DNA of 64,000 nt from Pedobacter ureilyticus. GTDB taxonomy: Bacteria > Bacteroidota > Bacteroidia > Sphingobacteriales > Sphingobacteriaceae. This document shows positions 16,897 to 26,700 of this stretch, piece by piece. The notes under the pieces were generated by a model. It ran no database searches. It saw only the letters and a program-made list of their open reading frames with translations, and was not told the DNA's origin. Location: positions 186,001 through 250,000 of the forward strand of contig NZ_SSHJ01000001.1 of NCBI RefSeq assembly GCF_005925345.1, written 5' to 3'. Each line of letters opens with the position of its first letter. The first letter of the stretch is position 1. Made by a program: the position numbers and the translations under genes.

Positions 16897-18538
16897 ACAG
16901 CGATACACCACGTTTCCAGGGGATAAAATCATCTTGATTTAATAATACCGCTTTTGGAATTACCTCGCCACTTGCTGCTTTGATACAATATTCCAAAATG
17001 TCTTCGCCCATTTCTTCAATGGTTTTCTCTCCTTCTATCACAGGTCCGGTATTGATATCAATGATATCACCCATACGTTTGGTTAAAGCGTTATTGGTAG
17101 CCACTTTAATTACCGGACAAACCGGATTCCCTGTCGGCGTACCCAATCCGGTAGTAAATAAAATTAAGGTTGCTCCGCTAGCGGCTTTACCAGTAGTAGC
17201 TTCTACATCGTTACCTGGGGTACATACTAAATTTAGACCAGGCTTGGTTGATGGCTCTGTATAATCCAATACATCAACAATTGGGGATGTACCACCTTTT
17301 TTGGCGGCACCATTACTTTTAATGGCATCGGTAATTAAGCCGTCTTTAATGTTACCTGGTGATGGATTCATGTGGAAGCCAGAACCCGCATTTTCTGCCG
17401 CCTGACTGTAAGCCCCCATTAAAGCCATAAATTTCTTTGCAGATTTCTCCTCGATGGTTCTATCGATCATGTTTTGCTCTGCACCGCACAGCTCGGGAAA
17501 TTCAGCCAGTAACACCGTACCACCTAACGCTACCAACAAATCAGAGCAATAACCTACTGCGGGATTAGCAGAAATACCACTAAAACCATCGCTACCACCA
17601 CATTTTACCCCTAAGTTCATTTTGCTCAGTGGTGCTGGTGCTCTTTCAATTTTGTTGGCTTCCACTAAACCTTCGAAGGTCTTTTTAATTGCCAAAGCAA
17701 TCATATTTTCTTCACTTTGCGATTGCTGTTGCTCGAAAATATAAAGCGGTTTGTCAAAGTTTGGATTTCGTTCTTTTAAGTCGGTAGTAAAATCATGTAC
17801 TTGTAAATTCTGACATCCCAAGCTCAACACAGTTACTCCTGCAACGTTTGGATGATCAGCATAAGCCGCTAACAATTTACTCAAAACTGCCGCATCTTGT
17901 CTAATACCGCCACATCCACCTTGATGGTTTAAAAATTTAATACCATCTATATTTTTGAAAAGACGTTCATTTCTTGAGCCTTCAAACGCCATTGGCGCAT
18001 CTAAAGAAGAAATATCCGTTCCGTTTTTATATGCTTCAATTAAGTGTTGTGTATAATTTTTGTATTTGGCAGTTACTGCGTAGCCCAACTCGTTGTGTAG
18101 CGCTTCGCGGATCACATCAAGGTTTCTATTTTCACAAAAAACCGTTGGAATGAACAACCAATAATTGGCTGTCCCCACTTTTCCATCTGCACGGTGGTAT
18201 CCGTTAAAAGTTCTTCCTTCAAACTTAGAAACATCTGGCGCATGCCATTGGTAATGATACGGACGATACTCGTAAGGAGCAGCGGCGTGTTTCAAGTTAT
18301 CGGTGGTCATTCTGGTACCCAATTTTACTGGAAACTGGATTTTACCCACCAAGGTGCCGTACATGTATACCTCGTCACCGGCCTGCATATCTTGGGTATA
18401 GAACTTATGCTTGGCGTCCACATCATCTACCAATTGATAATTTAACCCTTGGTAAGCTACCCACTGACCTGCTTTAAGATCGGTTAAAGCTACCAAAACA
18501 TTATCTTTTGGATGTACTTTTAAAACCTGTTGTTTCAT
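16895..18538 (-). CDS. uxaA: Altronate dehydratase
   Basis: UxaA dehydrates D-altronate to 2-keto-3-deoxygluconate. At 547 aa it is the full-length form with an N-terminal SAF domain (about residues 1-90) joined to the dehydratase domain. Conserved segments include FNGYHRADGKVGTANYW, GGCGGIRQDA and KCGGSDGFSGISANPA with metal-binding cysteines. It follows uxaB after 56 bases. The stop codon lies in the arm of a repeat hairpin. Confidence 0.95.
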   Translation of the reverse strand: MKQQVLKVHPKDNVLVALTDLKAGQWVAYQGLNYQLVDDVDAKHKFYTQDMQAGDEVYMYGTLVGKIQFPVKLGTRMTTDNLKHAAAPYEYRPYHYQWHAPDVSKFEGRTFNGYHRADGKVGTANYWLFIPTVFCENRNLDVIREALHNELGYAVTAKYKNYTQHLIEAYKNGTDISSLDAPMAFEGSRNERLFKNIDGIKFLNHQGGCGGIRQDAAVLSKLLAAYADHPNVAGVTVLSLGCQNLQVHDFTTDLKERNPNFDKPLYIFEQQQSQSEENMIALAIKKTFEGLVEANKIERAPAPLSKMNLGVKCGGSDGFSGISANPAVGYCSDLLVALGGTVLLAEFPELCGAEQNMIDRTIEEKSAKKFMALMGAYSQAAENAGSGFHMNPSPGNIKDGLITDAIKSNGAAKKGGTSPIVDVLDYTEPSTKPGLNLVCTPGNDVEATTGKAASGATLILFTTGLGTPTGNPVCPVIKVATNNALTKRMGDIIDINTGPVIEGEKTIEEMGEDILEYCIKAASGEVIPKAVLLNQDDFIPWKRGVSL

Positions 18539-18594
18539 TCAATTCATTTATATATTCGTTGATGGTATTGATTTAGATCAAAAACCCAACTCTA

Positions 18595-20109
18595 CTACAC
18601 CTCTTTAAACTGCGCTGCATTAAGCTTACGTAGCGCCAAATTTATCCCATGGCTAGCAATCTCTTGATATAAGACCTCTACTTCGGCAATAAATCCCATG
18701 AGATGATTAAAATTTATACCCCAAAATTGCTCATCACCTAAAACTTCGCTCACAAAATTATCGGGGTGCTGACTATATTTTTCAAATAAATAAGGTGCAG
18801 AGTCATCGTTTAACCGATAACTCGCACCATTATCCAAACCAAAATATAGACCGTTATCTTCTCGCTGTGGGCGAGAAAAGACCAAGTAAGCAGCAAAACC
18901 TAAAGCGATATGTGCTGGAACTTGGTTAAATATTTTATAATAATTCAATAGCAATGGAACGATGCGGATTTTCATCTTCATGGTATATTGAAATGCGATA
19001 CTAGACCACAAATGTTCGATAGACGGGTTGGCAAAACGGTCTTTCACGGCATTTGCAAAAGCATCACGCTTATTTTTATCCACCTCATAAGGAATTGCCG
19101 GACCAATTTCTGTTGCCATTAACGTTTCGATGTAATTAACCATCAATTCGTTTGTCATTGCATTTTTTACTGTATCAATTCCTAAAAGAAAAGCAATTCC
19201 GGAGCTTAATGTGTGCGTCCCATTCAATAAACGTACTTTTAATTCCCTGTAAATTTCGATGTCTTCGGCAATCACTACTCCTTCATCTACCGCTGCAAAA
19301 GAAAGTACATCGGCTACATGCTTGCCACCTTCAATTGCCCAAAGGCGATAAGGTTCCGTCATTGATAACAATGCATCTTGGTAACCTAATTCTTTTTGCA
19401 GCAGAGCAAAAGTTGCTGCATCTGGCTTACCCGGCACAATTCTGTCTACCAAAGAATTGCAAAAGGTATTTGCTTGCGCTAACCAAGCTATAAATTTTGC
19501 TTCTAATTGATGGTAATGAGCTAGTTTTAAAACGATTTCTCCTAATTTAGTTCCGTTATCTGGAATTAACTCGGTAGCTACAATCACTAAACCTTTATTG
19601 TTATCGCCGTTAAAAAATTGGAAACGTTTATATAAAACAGCCAATAATTTTGCAGGAAATGAAGTAGGTGGATTATTGTCTATGCTTTCTTCTACATACT
19701 GAATACCAACCTCAGTAGTGTTAGAAACCACAATTTGCAGATCTTCTGACTGAGCTAAATCTAGAATGGCTTGCCAATCTTTTTCTGCCGCAATTACTCT
19801 ACTTATGGAAGAAGAGATGATATTTTCTGAAACTAGTTGACCGCTTTCGATACCGCGAACACAAAGCGTATATAAAGAATCTTGTTGATCAAACTCTGCG
19901 GTGTTGCTCCCCGTAGATTTAACTACAGCAATGCGACCATTGAAGACACCTTCTCGGTTGGCTTTATCGATGAAATAATCTGGTAATCCACGCAACAACA
20001 CCCCTGTTCCAAATTGCAAAACTTTTTCCGGTAAATCGAAAATTTTTGCATTGGGTACAACCACATTCTCTGCGGTAATTTTATTCAGATTATCTTTTGA
20101 TAAAATCAT
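18595..20109 (-). CDS. uxaB: Tagaturonate reductase
   Basis: UxaB reduces D-tagaturonate to D-altronate with NADH and belongs to the mannitol dehydrogenase family. The nucleotide-binding segment FGTGVLLRGLPDYFID is near residue 33. The polyol dehydrogenase active-site pattern K-x4-N-x2-H is seen in KVRLLNGTHTLSSG. Length (504 aa) fits. As the first gene of the minus-strand operon it has the only long upstream region, with palindromes at 20164-20237 that may bind a regulator. Confidence 0.92.
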   Translation of the reverse strand: MILSKDNLNKITAENVVVPNAKIFDLPEKVLQFGTGVLLRGLPDYFIDKANREGVFNGRIAVVKSTGSNTAEFDQQDSLYTLCVRGIESGQLVSENIISSSISRVIAAEKDWQAILDLAQSEDLQIVVSNTTEVGIQYVEESIDNNPPTSFPAKLLAVLYKRFQFFNGDNNKGLVIVATELIPDNGTKLGEIVLKLAHYHQLEAKFIAWLAQANTFCNSLVDRIVPGKPDAATFALLQKELGYQDALLSMTEPYRLWAIEGGKHVADVLSFAAVDEGVVIAEDIEIYRELKVRLLNGTHTLSSGIAFLLGIDTVKNAMTNELMVNYIETLMATEIGPAIPYEVDKNKRDAFANAVKDRFANPSIEHLWSSIAFQYTMKMKIRIVPLLLNYYKIFNQVPAHIALGFAAYLVFSRPQREDNGLYFGLDNGASYRLNDDSAPYLFEKYSQHPDNFVSEVLGDEQFWGINFNHLMGFIAEVEVLYQEIASHGINLALRKLNAAQFKEV

Positions 20110-20114
20110 TTCTT

Positions 20115-20207
20115 TACTAGCTTTTCACTTTTTTTTCGCCAGTAAAGAAAATTAATACGCCCCTACTAGCATTTGGTTGAAACAATTCTACATAATTTAT
20201 GCTAGTA
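20115..20207 (-). promoter_or_regulatory. Three copies of TACTAGC/GCTAGTA in the uxaB leader
   Basis: TACTAGC occurs at 20115-20121 and 20164-20170, and its inverse GCTAGTA at 20201-20207. The last two sit in longer 9-bp arms (20164-20172 and 20199-20207). They may be regulator sites or a leader hairpin for the uronate operon. Confidence 0.4.
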
Positions 20208-20221
20208 AAACTTTGATTTAA

Positions 20222-20237
20222 GCGCAAATATTTGCGC
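20222..20237. promoter_or_regulatory. Perfect 16-bp palindrome upstream of uxaB, candidate operator
   Basis: GCGCAAATATTTGCGC is a perfect palindrome 113-128 bases upstream of uxaB. Its G/C ends and central AT resemble operators of LacI- or GntR-type repressors, common in uronate control. No regulator gene is in the operon, so the binding protein is unknown. Confidence 0.5.
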
Positions 20238-20328
20238 AATCGTTCCCGATAACGTAGGGCAAATTAAAGTAGGACTGAATTAGGTTTTTAAACGCAACAA
20301 TAGCGGCGTCTCTAATTCAAGTTGTTTA

Positions 20329-21081
20329 TCAATCTCGCTTATATTTTAGTTTATTGGGTATATAAGGCAAACTCTCGACCACACTAAAACCTAAACTATC
20401 TAGGCTTTTACTTTGTTTTAAACCCATTTTGTAGTAAGGCTGTTCATACTTTGTTTTTTTACCATTCATACCCTTCCTTACAACGCGGTGCAAATTAACG
20501 GTATCTTTATTGGTAATATCTCCCCAATATACATCGGCCAGCCATTCCCAAATTTTGCCATTTGCTTTTAAAATAGCATCATTATTCCAAGTTTGTGTGT
20601 AGTTAAACTGCTTCTTTTTGTTTTTTTCTGCATTAAAATGGCCTCCTTTGGAAGCATATTCCCATTCTGCTTCCGTTGGCAAACGATAGTTTTTACCCAT
20701 TTCCTTAGACAGCCATTTGCAATATTTTTGCGCATCCTCCCAAGATACATTTACAACAAGACCATGCTCAATATAATTGTTGGGTAAGGTTGGCATTTCA
20801 AATTGCATAGCTTGACAATACTTTTGGTACTGTTTAACCGTTACCGGAGTTTTGGATATTAAAAATCCCATAATACTTACCTGCCGTGGCGCATTTATAT
20901 CATTAGCACTATCTACCAGTAAATCACCCATGATAAAAGTACCGCCCTCTACTTTTACCATTTTAGGATACTCTTGTGCTTCAACGTTTGGGAATACTAA
21001 AAGCAAACATTCAAGAACAATAGTTAGGCAGCGCTTCACAAAACTTAATTTAAACTCTTTTCGAATTTTTGTTTGCTCCAT
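20329..21081 (-). CDS. Exported FGE/sulfatase-modifying-factor-fold protein, probably non-catalytic
   Basis: A 250-aa protein with a signal peptide (hydrophobic stretch about residues 14-34, then VEAQ) and a formylglycine-generating-enzyme fold. The GGTFIMGD start, NVSWEDAQKYCKWLSKEMGKNYRLPTEAEWEYA core and GKIWEWLADVYWG are clear. The end of the fold is degenerate: the usual RGGSW and GFRV read RKGMNG and GFSV, and no cysteine is seen in the C-terminal half. It therefore probably serves as a binding or structural domain. Its start overlaps the previous gene by 37 bases. It is the last of four packed genes for exported proteins. Confidence 0.75.
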   Translation of the reverse strand: MEQTKIRKEFKLSFVKRCLTIVLECLLLVFPNVEAQEYPKMVKVEGGTFIMGDLLVDSANDINAPRQVSIMGFLISKTPVTVKQYQKYCQAMQFEMPTLPNNYIEHGLVVNVSWEDAQKYCKWLSKEMGKNYRLPTEAEWEYASKGGHFNAEKNKKKQFNYTQTWNNDAILKANGKIWEWLADVYWGDITNKDTVNLHRVVRKGMNGKKTKYEQPYYKMGLKQSKSLDSLGFSVVESLPYIPNKLKYKRD

Positions 21082-21497
21082 TTTGCATAGTAGTTTATTT
21101 TATCGACTAATGGTGGTATGTGCTGATTCATATATTTTATTTCGCCCAAACTGCTAGCTTTAATCACAAAGCCAGCCCGCTTTACATCGCTCTTATAAAT
21201 TGCAGCAGATTGAACAATAAAATGAAATTGACTGAGCAGATTTTCAGTTTCTTTATCGTTAATTTCTCTGCTTAAATATTTTTTAAATCTGCTTTCTTGT
21301 AAGTTACCAATTTTGATGAGGCTATCTAATTTGGCAATCTTATGCTTCATAGTTAGATTTTTAGAGTTAACCACCTCTTTTATAGTTAATAAATAATTCT
21401 TAACAGCCATTAAGCTATCTGTATTTTTTAATGTTTGAGATTTAGCACTAAGCCCTAAAAACAACAAAACCAAAGCAAAAATTGATTTTTTAATCAT
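21045..21497 (-). CDS. Exported hypothetical protein
   Basis: With the start at 21497 this is a 150-aa protein beginning MIKKSIFALVLLFLGLSAKSQ, a clear signal peptide. The mature part is charged and mostly helical in character, with KNYLLTIKEVVNSKN and a hydrophilic C-terminus. No family is recognised. The start overlaps the upstream gene by 8 bases and the end overlaps the downstream gene by 37, so the three are probably translated together. An upstream in-frame ATG (21569) lies inside the neighbour and lacks a signal peptide. Confidence 0.65.
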   Translation of the reverse strand: MIKKSIFALVLLFLGLSAKSQTLKNTDSLMAVKNYLLTIKEVVNSKNLTMKHKIAKLDSLIKIGNLQESRFKKYLSREINDKETENLLSQFHFIVQSAAIYKSDVKRAGFVIKASSLGEIKYMNQHIPPLVDKINYYAKWSKQKFEKSLN

Positions 21498-22062
21498 ACC
21501 ACCTTCCCTTTTTAATTGAAACGCCCAATTTATCAAAAGCTTTAATGATATCATCTGCCAAATAATCATTTTGCTTTTCGTAAAATAAATGCAGAAAAAA
21601 CAAGTCGCTATAATTTACTTCCGTTGTTCCGTTTTCACTTTTACGAGAAATTTTTACGGCACTAGGCTGGGTTTCAAAAACAATATTGATATCTTTTGAT
21701 ACAGCGATGATTTTGTTTAGTTCAATTTCTTGTTTTTCGACATAAGTACTATCATTGCTGCTTTGCTTCTTTCTAACTTCTAAGGTTAAAATTTTAAGAT
21801 TAGTTTGCACAATTTGAACTACTTCGCCTTTATCATTAGTAACTGGCATAGTTAAAATGCTATCTTTAATGCTGTAACCATTAACAATTTCAAACTTTTT
21901 TCCTTCGTAATTTAAGGTATCATTTTGCGACTTAAGCTCTTTTTGCAATTTATTATTTAACAAGTTAATGAGCTGTTTCTCTTGTGCAAAAAGTTTAACA
22001 GATGCCGTACAATTAAATAATAGCAGAATAGTTATATGAGTTTTTAAAAAAGAGCTCGCCAT
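21490..22062 (-). CDS. Exported hypothetical protein
   Basis: A 190-aa protein with an N-terminal hydrophobic signal (ITILLLFNCTASVKLFAQ) and a mature part rich in Lys, Asn and beta-type segments. The C-terminal DLFFLHLFYEKQNDYLADDIIKAF may be helical. No family is recognised. The gene starts 1 base after the stop of the coiled-coil barrel gene, and its end overlaps the next start by 8 bases. This suggests a shared role of the four gene products in the cell envelope. Confidence 0.65.
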   Translation of the reverse strand: MASSFLKTHITILLLFNCTASVKLFAQEKQLINLLNNKLQKELKSQNDTLNYEGKKFEIVNGYSIKDSILTMPVTNDKGEVVQIVQTNLKILTLEVRKKQSSNDSTYVEKQEIELNKIIAVSKDINIVFETQPSAVKISRKSENGTTEVNYSDLFFLHLFYEKQNDYLADDIIKAFDKLGVSIKKGRWYD

Positions 22063-22063
22063 T

Positions 22064-23659
22064 TTATAAATCTAACCCTAAAGATAACATCCAATATCTA
22101 TGCTGCACCATCTTGTTGCTATCAAAATCTTGCGCAATCCATTTACCTTCTACGGTTCCTACATTATAACCTTGAATAGTGCCTTTTTCTGAAGCTGCAT
22201 TAGCCTGTTGGTCTATCTTAAAAGATTTAAACAACGCACCTACGCTGCCGCTTAAATAAACTATACCAAACCTAAAACCTACTTTACCTTGTACAGAAGG
22301 AAATGCCGTAAATGGCATAACTGGTGCAGTATCAGAAAAGTTAAATCCCAAATTAGCCTCAGGTGTAAGTTGCATATAAATATTTTTTTGCGGCCATAAA
22401 GTTAACGACGGACCAACCGAAATGGAGAAAACATTAATATTATCAAAGTTTGCTGATTTAGTTACGTCCCATTTACTTCCATTATCGGCTTCAAAACTAT
22501 AATTTACGGTGCGAGTTGGTAACCTCATTATGTTACTCATTATCGATAAATCTAAGCTAAAAGCTTTTTCATCGTAAGAGTCGGAAGTTCCTAATTGAAA
22601 CCTATGATAGTAAGTACTGTTTTTAGCGTCAATAAACTTACCGTAACCGTATGTCCAAGGCGTAGAAGTAAGGGTAGAAATCGTACTAACTACAGCCTCG
22701 GATATAGCTGTAGCTGCCAACCCATTTTCAATTTCAGTTTTCCAGGCGTAGTTCAGCGGAACTTTATTGTAGCAAGTATAATTGTCATAAGCCCTTTTTG
22801 CATCCTCCCAACCTTGATTGGTTCGTTTACTTCTAGCCTTAACCACTAGCTGCTCAACAATATTATATTGACCTACACAATAAAGATAAGCCTTATATTC
22901 TCTATCCTCCTCCTCTTTAGTTTTTACTTTTACTACTTCTTTCTTAGCTTCTACAGATTTCTCTATCAAATTCTTTTTCTCTACCTCAGCTAGTTTTTTT
23001 TTCTCTTCTTCTAATGCTTGTCTCTTTTGTACATCCTGTTCATTTTGTAGCTTCTCGTCAAGTGCTTTTTTTTCACTTTCGATGCGCTCTTTCTCTAAAC
23101 GTTCTGCTTCTAATCTCTCTTGTTCCTGGCGTTCTTTCTTTAAATTTTGCTTATCCAATCTTTCTTTTTCAACTTTTTCTTTCTCCTGTTGTATTTTTTC
23201 GTTTTTTTCCCTTAATAGCCGTTCCTTCTCTAACTTTTCCCGCTCAATTTTTTCTCTCTCTTCTCTTTCTTTCTCCGAAATGTTATCCACATTCATACTT
23301 ACCAAATAGACGCTACTAACAGAATTACCCGATTTAACGCAATTTTTAGTATAAATACTACCCGTAAAACCACCATCAGTCGTCTCTTGTCCAGCAGATA
23401 AAGTAAAACTCTTAGTGCCCGATTTGTAACCGCTACATTTATCTACTATCCTGTAGTTTATCGTAATTTTCAGCTTAGATTGTGTATAGTTTTTAACTAC
23501 CAAATTAAACTTCTGATAGCTTGCTGGATCCACATCATTGACCAACATTTTTGCAGAAACGCCATTGTAAGTACTATTTAGAAGAAAAGTTTGCTGGGCT
23601 TTTAAGTTGTAGCTCGCTAATGAAATTAAGCAGAAATAAACAAGTTTTTTCACGTACAT
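22064..23659 (-). CDS. Exported protein with long coiled coil and C-terminal barrel-like domain
   Basis: A 531-aa protein with a signal peptide (YFCLISLASYNLKAQ). An N-terminal beta domain spans about residues 22-125 and contains several cysteines. A long Glu/Lys/Arg-rich coiled coil follows (about 130-265, repeats of ERLEKER type). The C-terminal half (about 330-531) alternates hydrophobic and polar residues as in outer membrane barrels and ends in SLGLDL. The coiled coil may span or tether parts of the envelope. It starts a packed run of four genes and lies 103 bases after the A2M-like gene. No named family was recognised. Confidence 0.7.
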   Translation of the reverse strand: MYVKKLVYFCLISLASYNLKAQQTFLLNSTYNGVSAKMLVNDVDPASYQKFNLVVKNYTQSKLKITINYRIVDKCSGYKSGTKSFTLSAGQETTDGGFTGSIYTKNCVKSGNSVSSVYLVSMNVDNISEKEREEREKIEREKLEKERLLREKNEKIQQEKEKVEKERLDKQNLKKERQEQERLEAERLEKERIESEKKALDEKLQNEQDVQKRQALEEEKKKLAEVEKKNLIEKSVEAKKEVVKVKTKEEEDREYKAYLYCVGQYNIVEQLVVKARSKRTNQGWEDAKRAYDNYTCYNKVPLNYAWKTEIENGLAATAISEAVVSTISTLTSTPWTYGYGKFIDAKNSTYYHRFQLGTSDSYDEKAFSLDLSIMSNIMRLPTRTVNYSFEADNGSKWDVTKSANFDNINVFSISVGPSLTLWPQKNIYMQLTPEANLGFNFSDTAPVMPFTAFPSVQGKVGFRFGIVYLSGSVGALFKSFKIDQQANAASEKGTIQGYNVGTVEGKWIAQDFDSNKMVQHRYWMLSLGLDL

Positions 23660-23713
23660 TCAGATCAAAAATTAATTTTTTATCAAAACTACGCACAAAG
23701 AGCTAGGCTAAAA

Positions 23714-23741
23714 ATACCTAAAAACAATGATTTTTAAGTAT
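23714..23741 (-). terminator. Terminator-like hairpin after the A2M-like gene
   Basis: On the minus strand ATACTTAAAAA and TTTTTAGGTAT (23741-23731 and 23724-23714) pair over 11 positions with one T-G pair, followed by T residues. It separates the A2M-like gene from the four-gene run, so the two may be separate transcripts. Confidence 0.5.
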
Positions 23742-23762
23742 CCTGGGATTAACCAAATCACA

Positions 23763-26700
23763 TTACTTAATCTCCATTTTTTTCATTCCCTCCCTACCAT
23801 AAAACACCGGAAAATACATCATCTCCGCCTTCGCCGGATTTAAAACGTAAGAACCAGAGTAGCGAGGCATTAAATCTATAGTAAAAGTGTATTTGCCTTG
23901 TTTTAACTTGGTGCAAAAAATAGAGGTTTTTTCCTTAAAATATTCTCGATGCGTTTCTACACCCCAAAAAGTTTGCAACTTGTTTTCGTAACTGCAACCT
24001 GCCGGAATAGGAATTTCTATCATCACATACTCTGCATCAGCTTTAGCTTCTACTTCAACCTTTAAAGTGGTGGTTTGTCCGGCTTTTAAAGTATTTACAA
24101 CATTACCTTGCTGCAAAAGCGACGTGCTAACCACAAAATCTTTTGCCACCTTTTTAGGTTTGGTATTTTGAAATTGCTGGTAAGCTGTAAAATATACCGC
24201 AGAATTCCCTTTTTTTATCACCTTTAAATCCGTTGGATTTTCCATAACCTGAGCATAGGGAAACTTACTCACGGTTTGTTCGTTAATTCGAAGGGATGCA
24301 GGTTCTCTGGTATCCTGGTTTACTAAGAAAGCAGGCAAGATGGTCTCTAAAATTAAAGCCGATTCGAAGGTGTTTCGCCATTGCCCATCTTTGCGCTGTT
24401 CTAAAAAGTACAAGGCAATTTTTTCCAGTTCGTTTTCGTAACCACCCGCATTTTTTAAAATTCGGTAGGCTAATAATGTATTTTGTATGCTATTATCCCA
24501 AAAACGAATGCTCTCGTCGCCCCAATACATGCTGCCGAACATGGTCTGTTTTTTGAGCTTCACCAAGGCATCCAAATCTATCTTTAAACCTGCCAATTGC
24601 CTCAACTCCATCATTTCTAACAAAGCGTAAGTAGATGGCTTGGTTTCTCTTTGTTTGATGGCCAAAAGCTCTGGCGTTAAAAGTGCATCTCGTTTAAGTT
24701 CTTGCTCCTCAAAAGCCAAAACCCAATCTTTAATGTAATTTTTACCATCAAGCAGGTGCAAAAGCTTGATGATTTGTATATCGCCGTAATTAGCGTTATC
24801 GGTTAATTTACCAACCAAGTAACGTTGCAGCAATGCTTTATTCAAATCTACGGCGTAACCATCTTTTTCGGCTTGCAATAAGGCTTCTACCACATGTAAG
24901 CTGATCCACATTTGCTCTTCGCTGTTTTGCCACCAGCCCCAAGTGCCCTGTGGGGTTTTATTTTGTTGTAATTTTTTAAGGATAAAAGCAATGTCTTTTT
25001 CGTGGGTAAATTTTTGATTTAGATATTTACGAACCCGCTTTTCTAACAATAATCCTTTTAACTTAGATGCCAGCTGCTCGTTGCATAAATACTCGTAATT
25101 GCGCAGTTTGGTTATTTCATCTAAAAAAACAGGAAAAACAGAAGCCTCGGCTCGTAACGTAATCTTGCCCAAATTTTTATCAAATGCATAGTTAACAGCG
25201 GTATCTCTTAACAAAGCCGAAAAATAGCCTTTCGTTTCTTTAACCCCAGCTTCAACTACCGGAATTTTTCTACGTTCGCCATCAAAATAGCCATTTTCTT
25301 GCGCCAAAGTATATTCAAAATTTAAGCTGTCTTTTGATTTTACGGCAATGCTCAATGTGTCAATTAAAGCGTTTTTAAAAGTAACTTTCGAGTTTCGCAA
25401 TTCCTGTCCGTTATAGCTAAACTTACGGATACCCGTTTCTTCTAAAGGTGTGTAGTTCATCAATTTACCAATCACGTTGATGCTATCGCCTACCACAGCA
25501 AAAAGTGGAGATACAAAATTGGCGCTCAATGATTTAAAAGATCTGATACTACCTTCGGTATAGCCGGTTTGTTTGTTGCCATTCATGGCCATTACGCGGG
25601 TAGTCCATTTGGTAATATCATCTGGAAACTTAACCGTAAACTTTGCCTCGCCATTTTCATCGGTAACTAATTTAGGTTGCCAAAAGCCTTCGTCGTTAAA
25701 GTTGGTGCGCATGGTTTGTTGTTGCGGTTCCAAATTGCCCACAGCGTTGGTTGCTAAATTACCTTTTTTACTTTTGATGATAATTACGCCATTTGCTGCC
25801 CTAGCACCATAAATAGCAGTGGCACTGGCATCTTTAAGGATGGTAATATCTTTTACCAAATCTTTGTCGAGGCTACTCATATCTCCATCAAAAGGTAAGC
25901 CATCCACAATTATCAATGGTTTTTGGTTACTGGTTAAAGATGAAGCACCTCTAATCATTACCACTTCTTGCAAAGATACTCCAGCAGCTACACCTTGTAG
26001 GGAATTTACCAACTCTTCTGATTTCACTATAGCAACACTTCCAGTTAAATTTTGCTTTCTTGTTGTAGCGTACCCCAATACCTCTACTCCTTTCAAATTG
26101 TGCTCGATAGAATCTAATAAAATATCGCCAACCGTACCGTTTACAATATCAATTACCTTATCGTAGTATTTGGTAGCTGTTATGAATAGTTTTCCTTTTT
26201 CAGGTGTTTTTAAACTGAATAATCCTTTAGCATCGCTGGTGGTTTGTTCATCTAAACCTACAATTCGCACTACAATCCCCGATAAAGGTTGATTGGTTTG
26301 GCTTGATAAAATTCTGCCTTGCACAGTATTTTTCAGTTCGCTTTTGCTAAACACGTAACGATTAAAAAATAGTTGATTTGCTTCGGTAATCGATTGACGA
26401 TAATTACTTGGTACAGCTTTGATGAGACTATCTAATTTCCCACTAAAATCATCAGCTTCGGTAATTTTAAATTCATCCCATTTGTAATAATTTGCGCCAT
26501 TTGCCTTTACGCTAATTTCGTCAGTAATAAAATAACTATTGTCTTTTAGTAAGAACATTAACTTGTAACGGCCGCTTTCGTAATTATCTGTATTGATATC
26601 GCCTTTATAAATGCGCAAAAAATTGGCCTGATTAGGTTTAAACGCAATTACATTTTTGATATAAGGAATGTGATTGGTAAAGGCAGTATCGATATCGTAC

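Noticed and set aside
23014..23319. Serine/phenylalanine-rich frames opposite the coiled coil
   Set aside because: They arise from the complement of the Glu/Lys/Arg-rich repeat.
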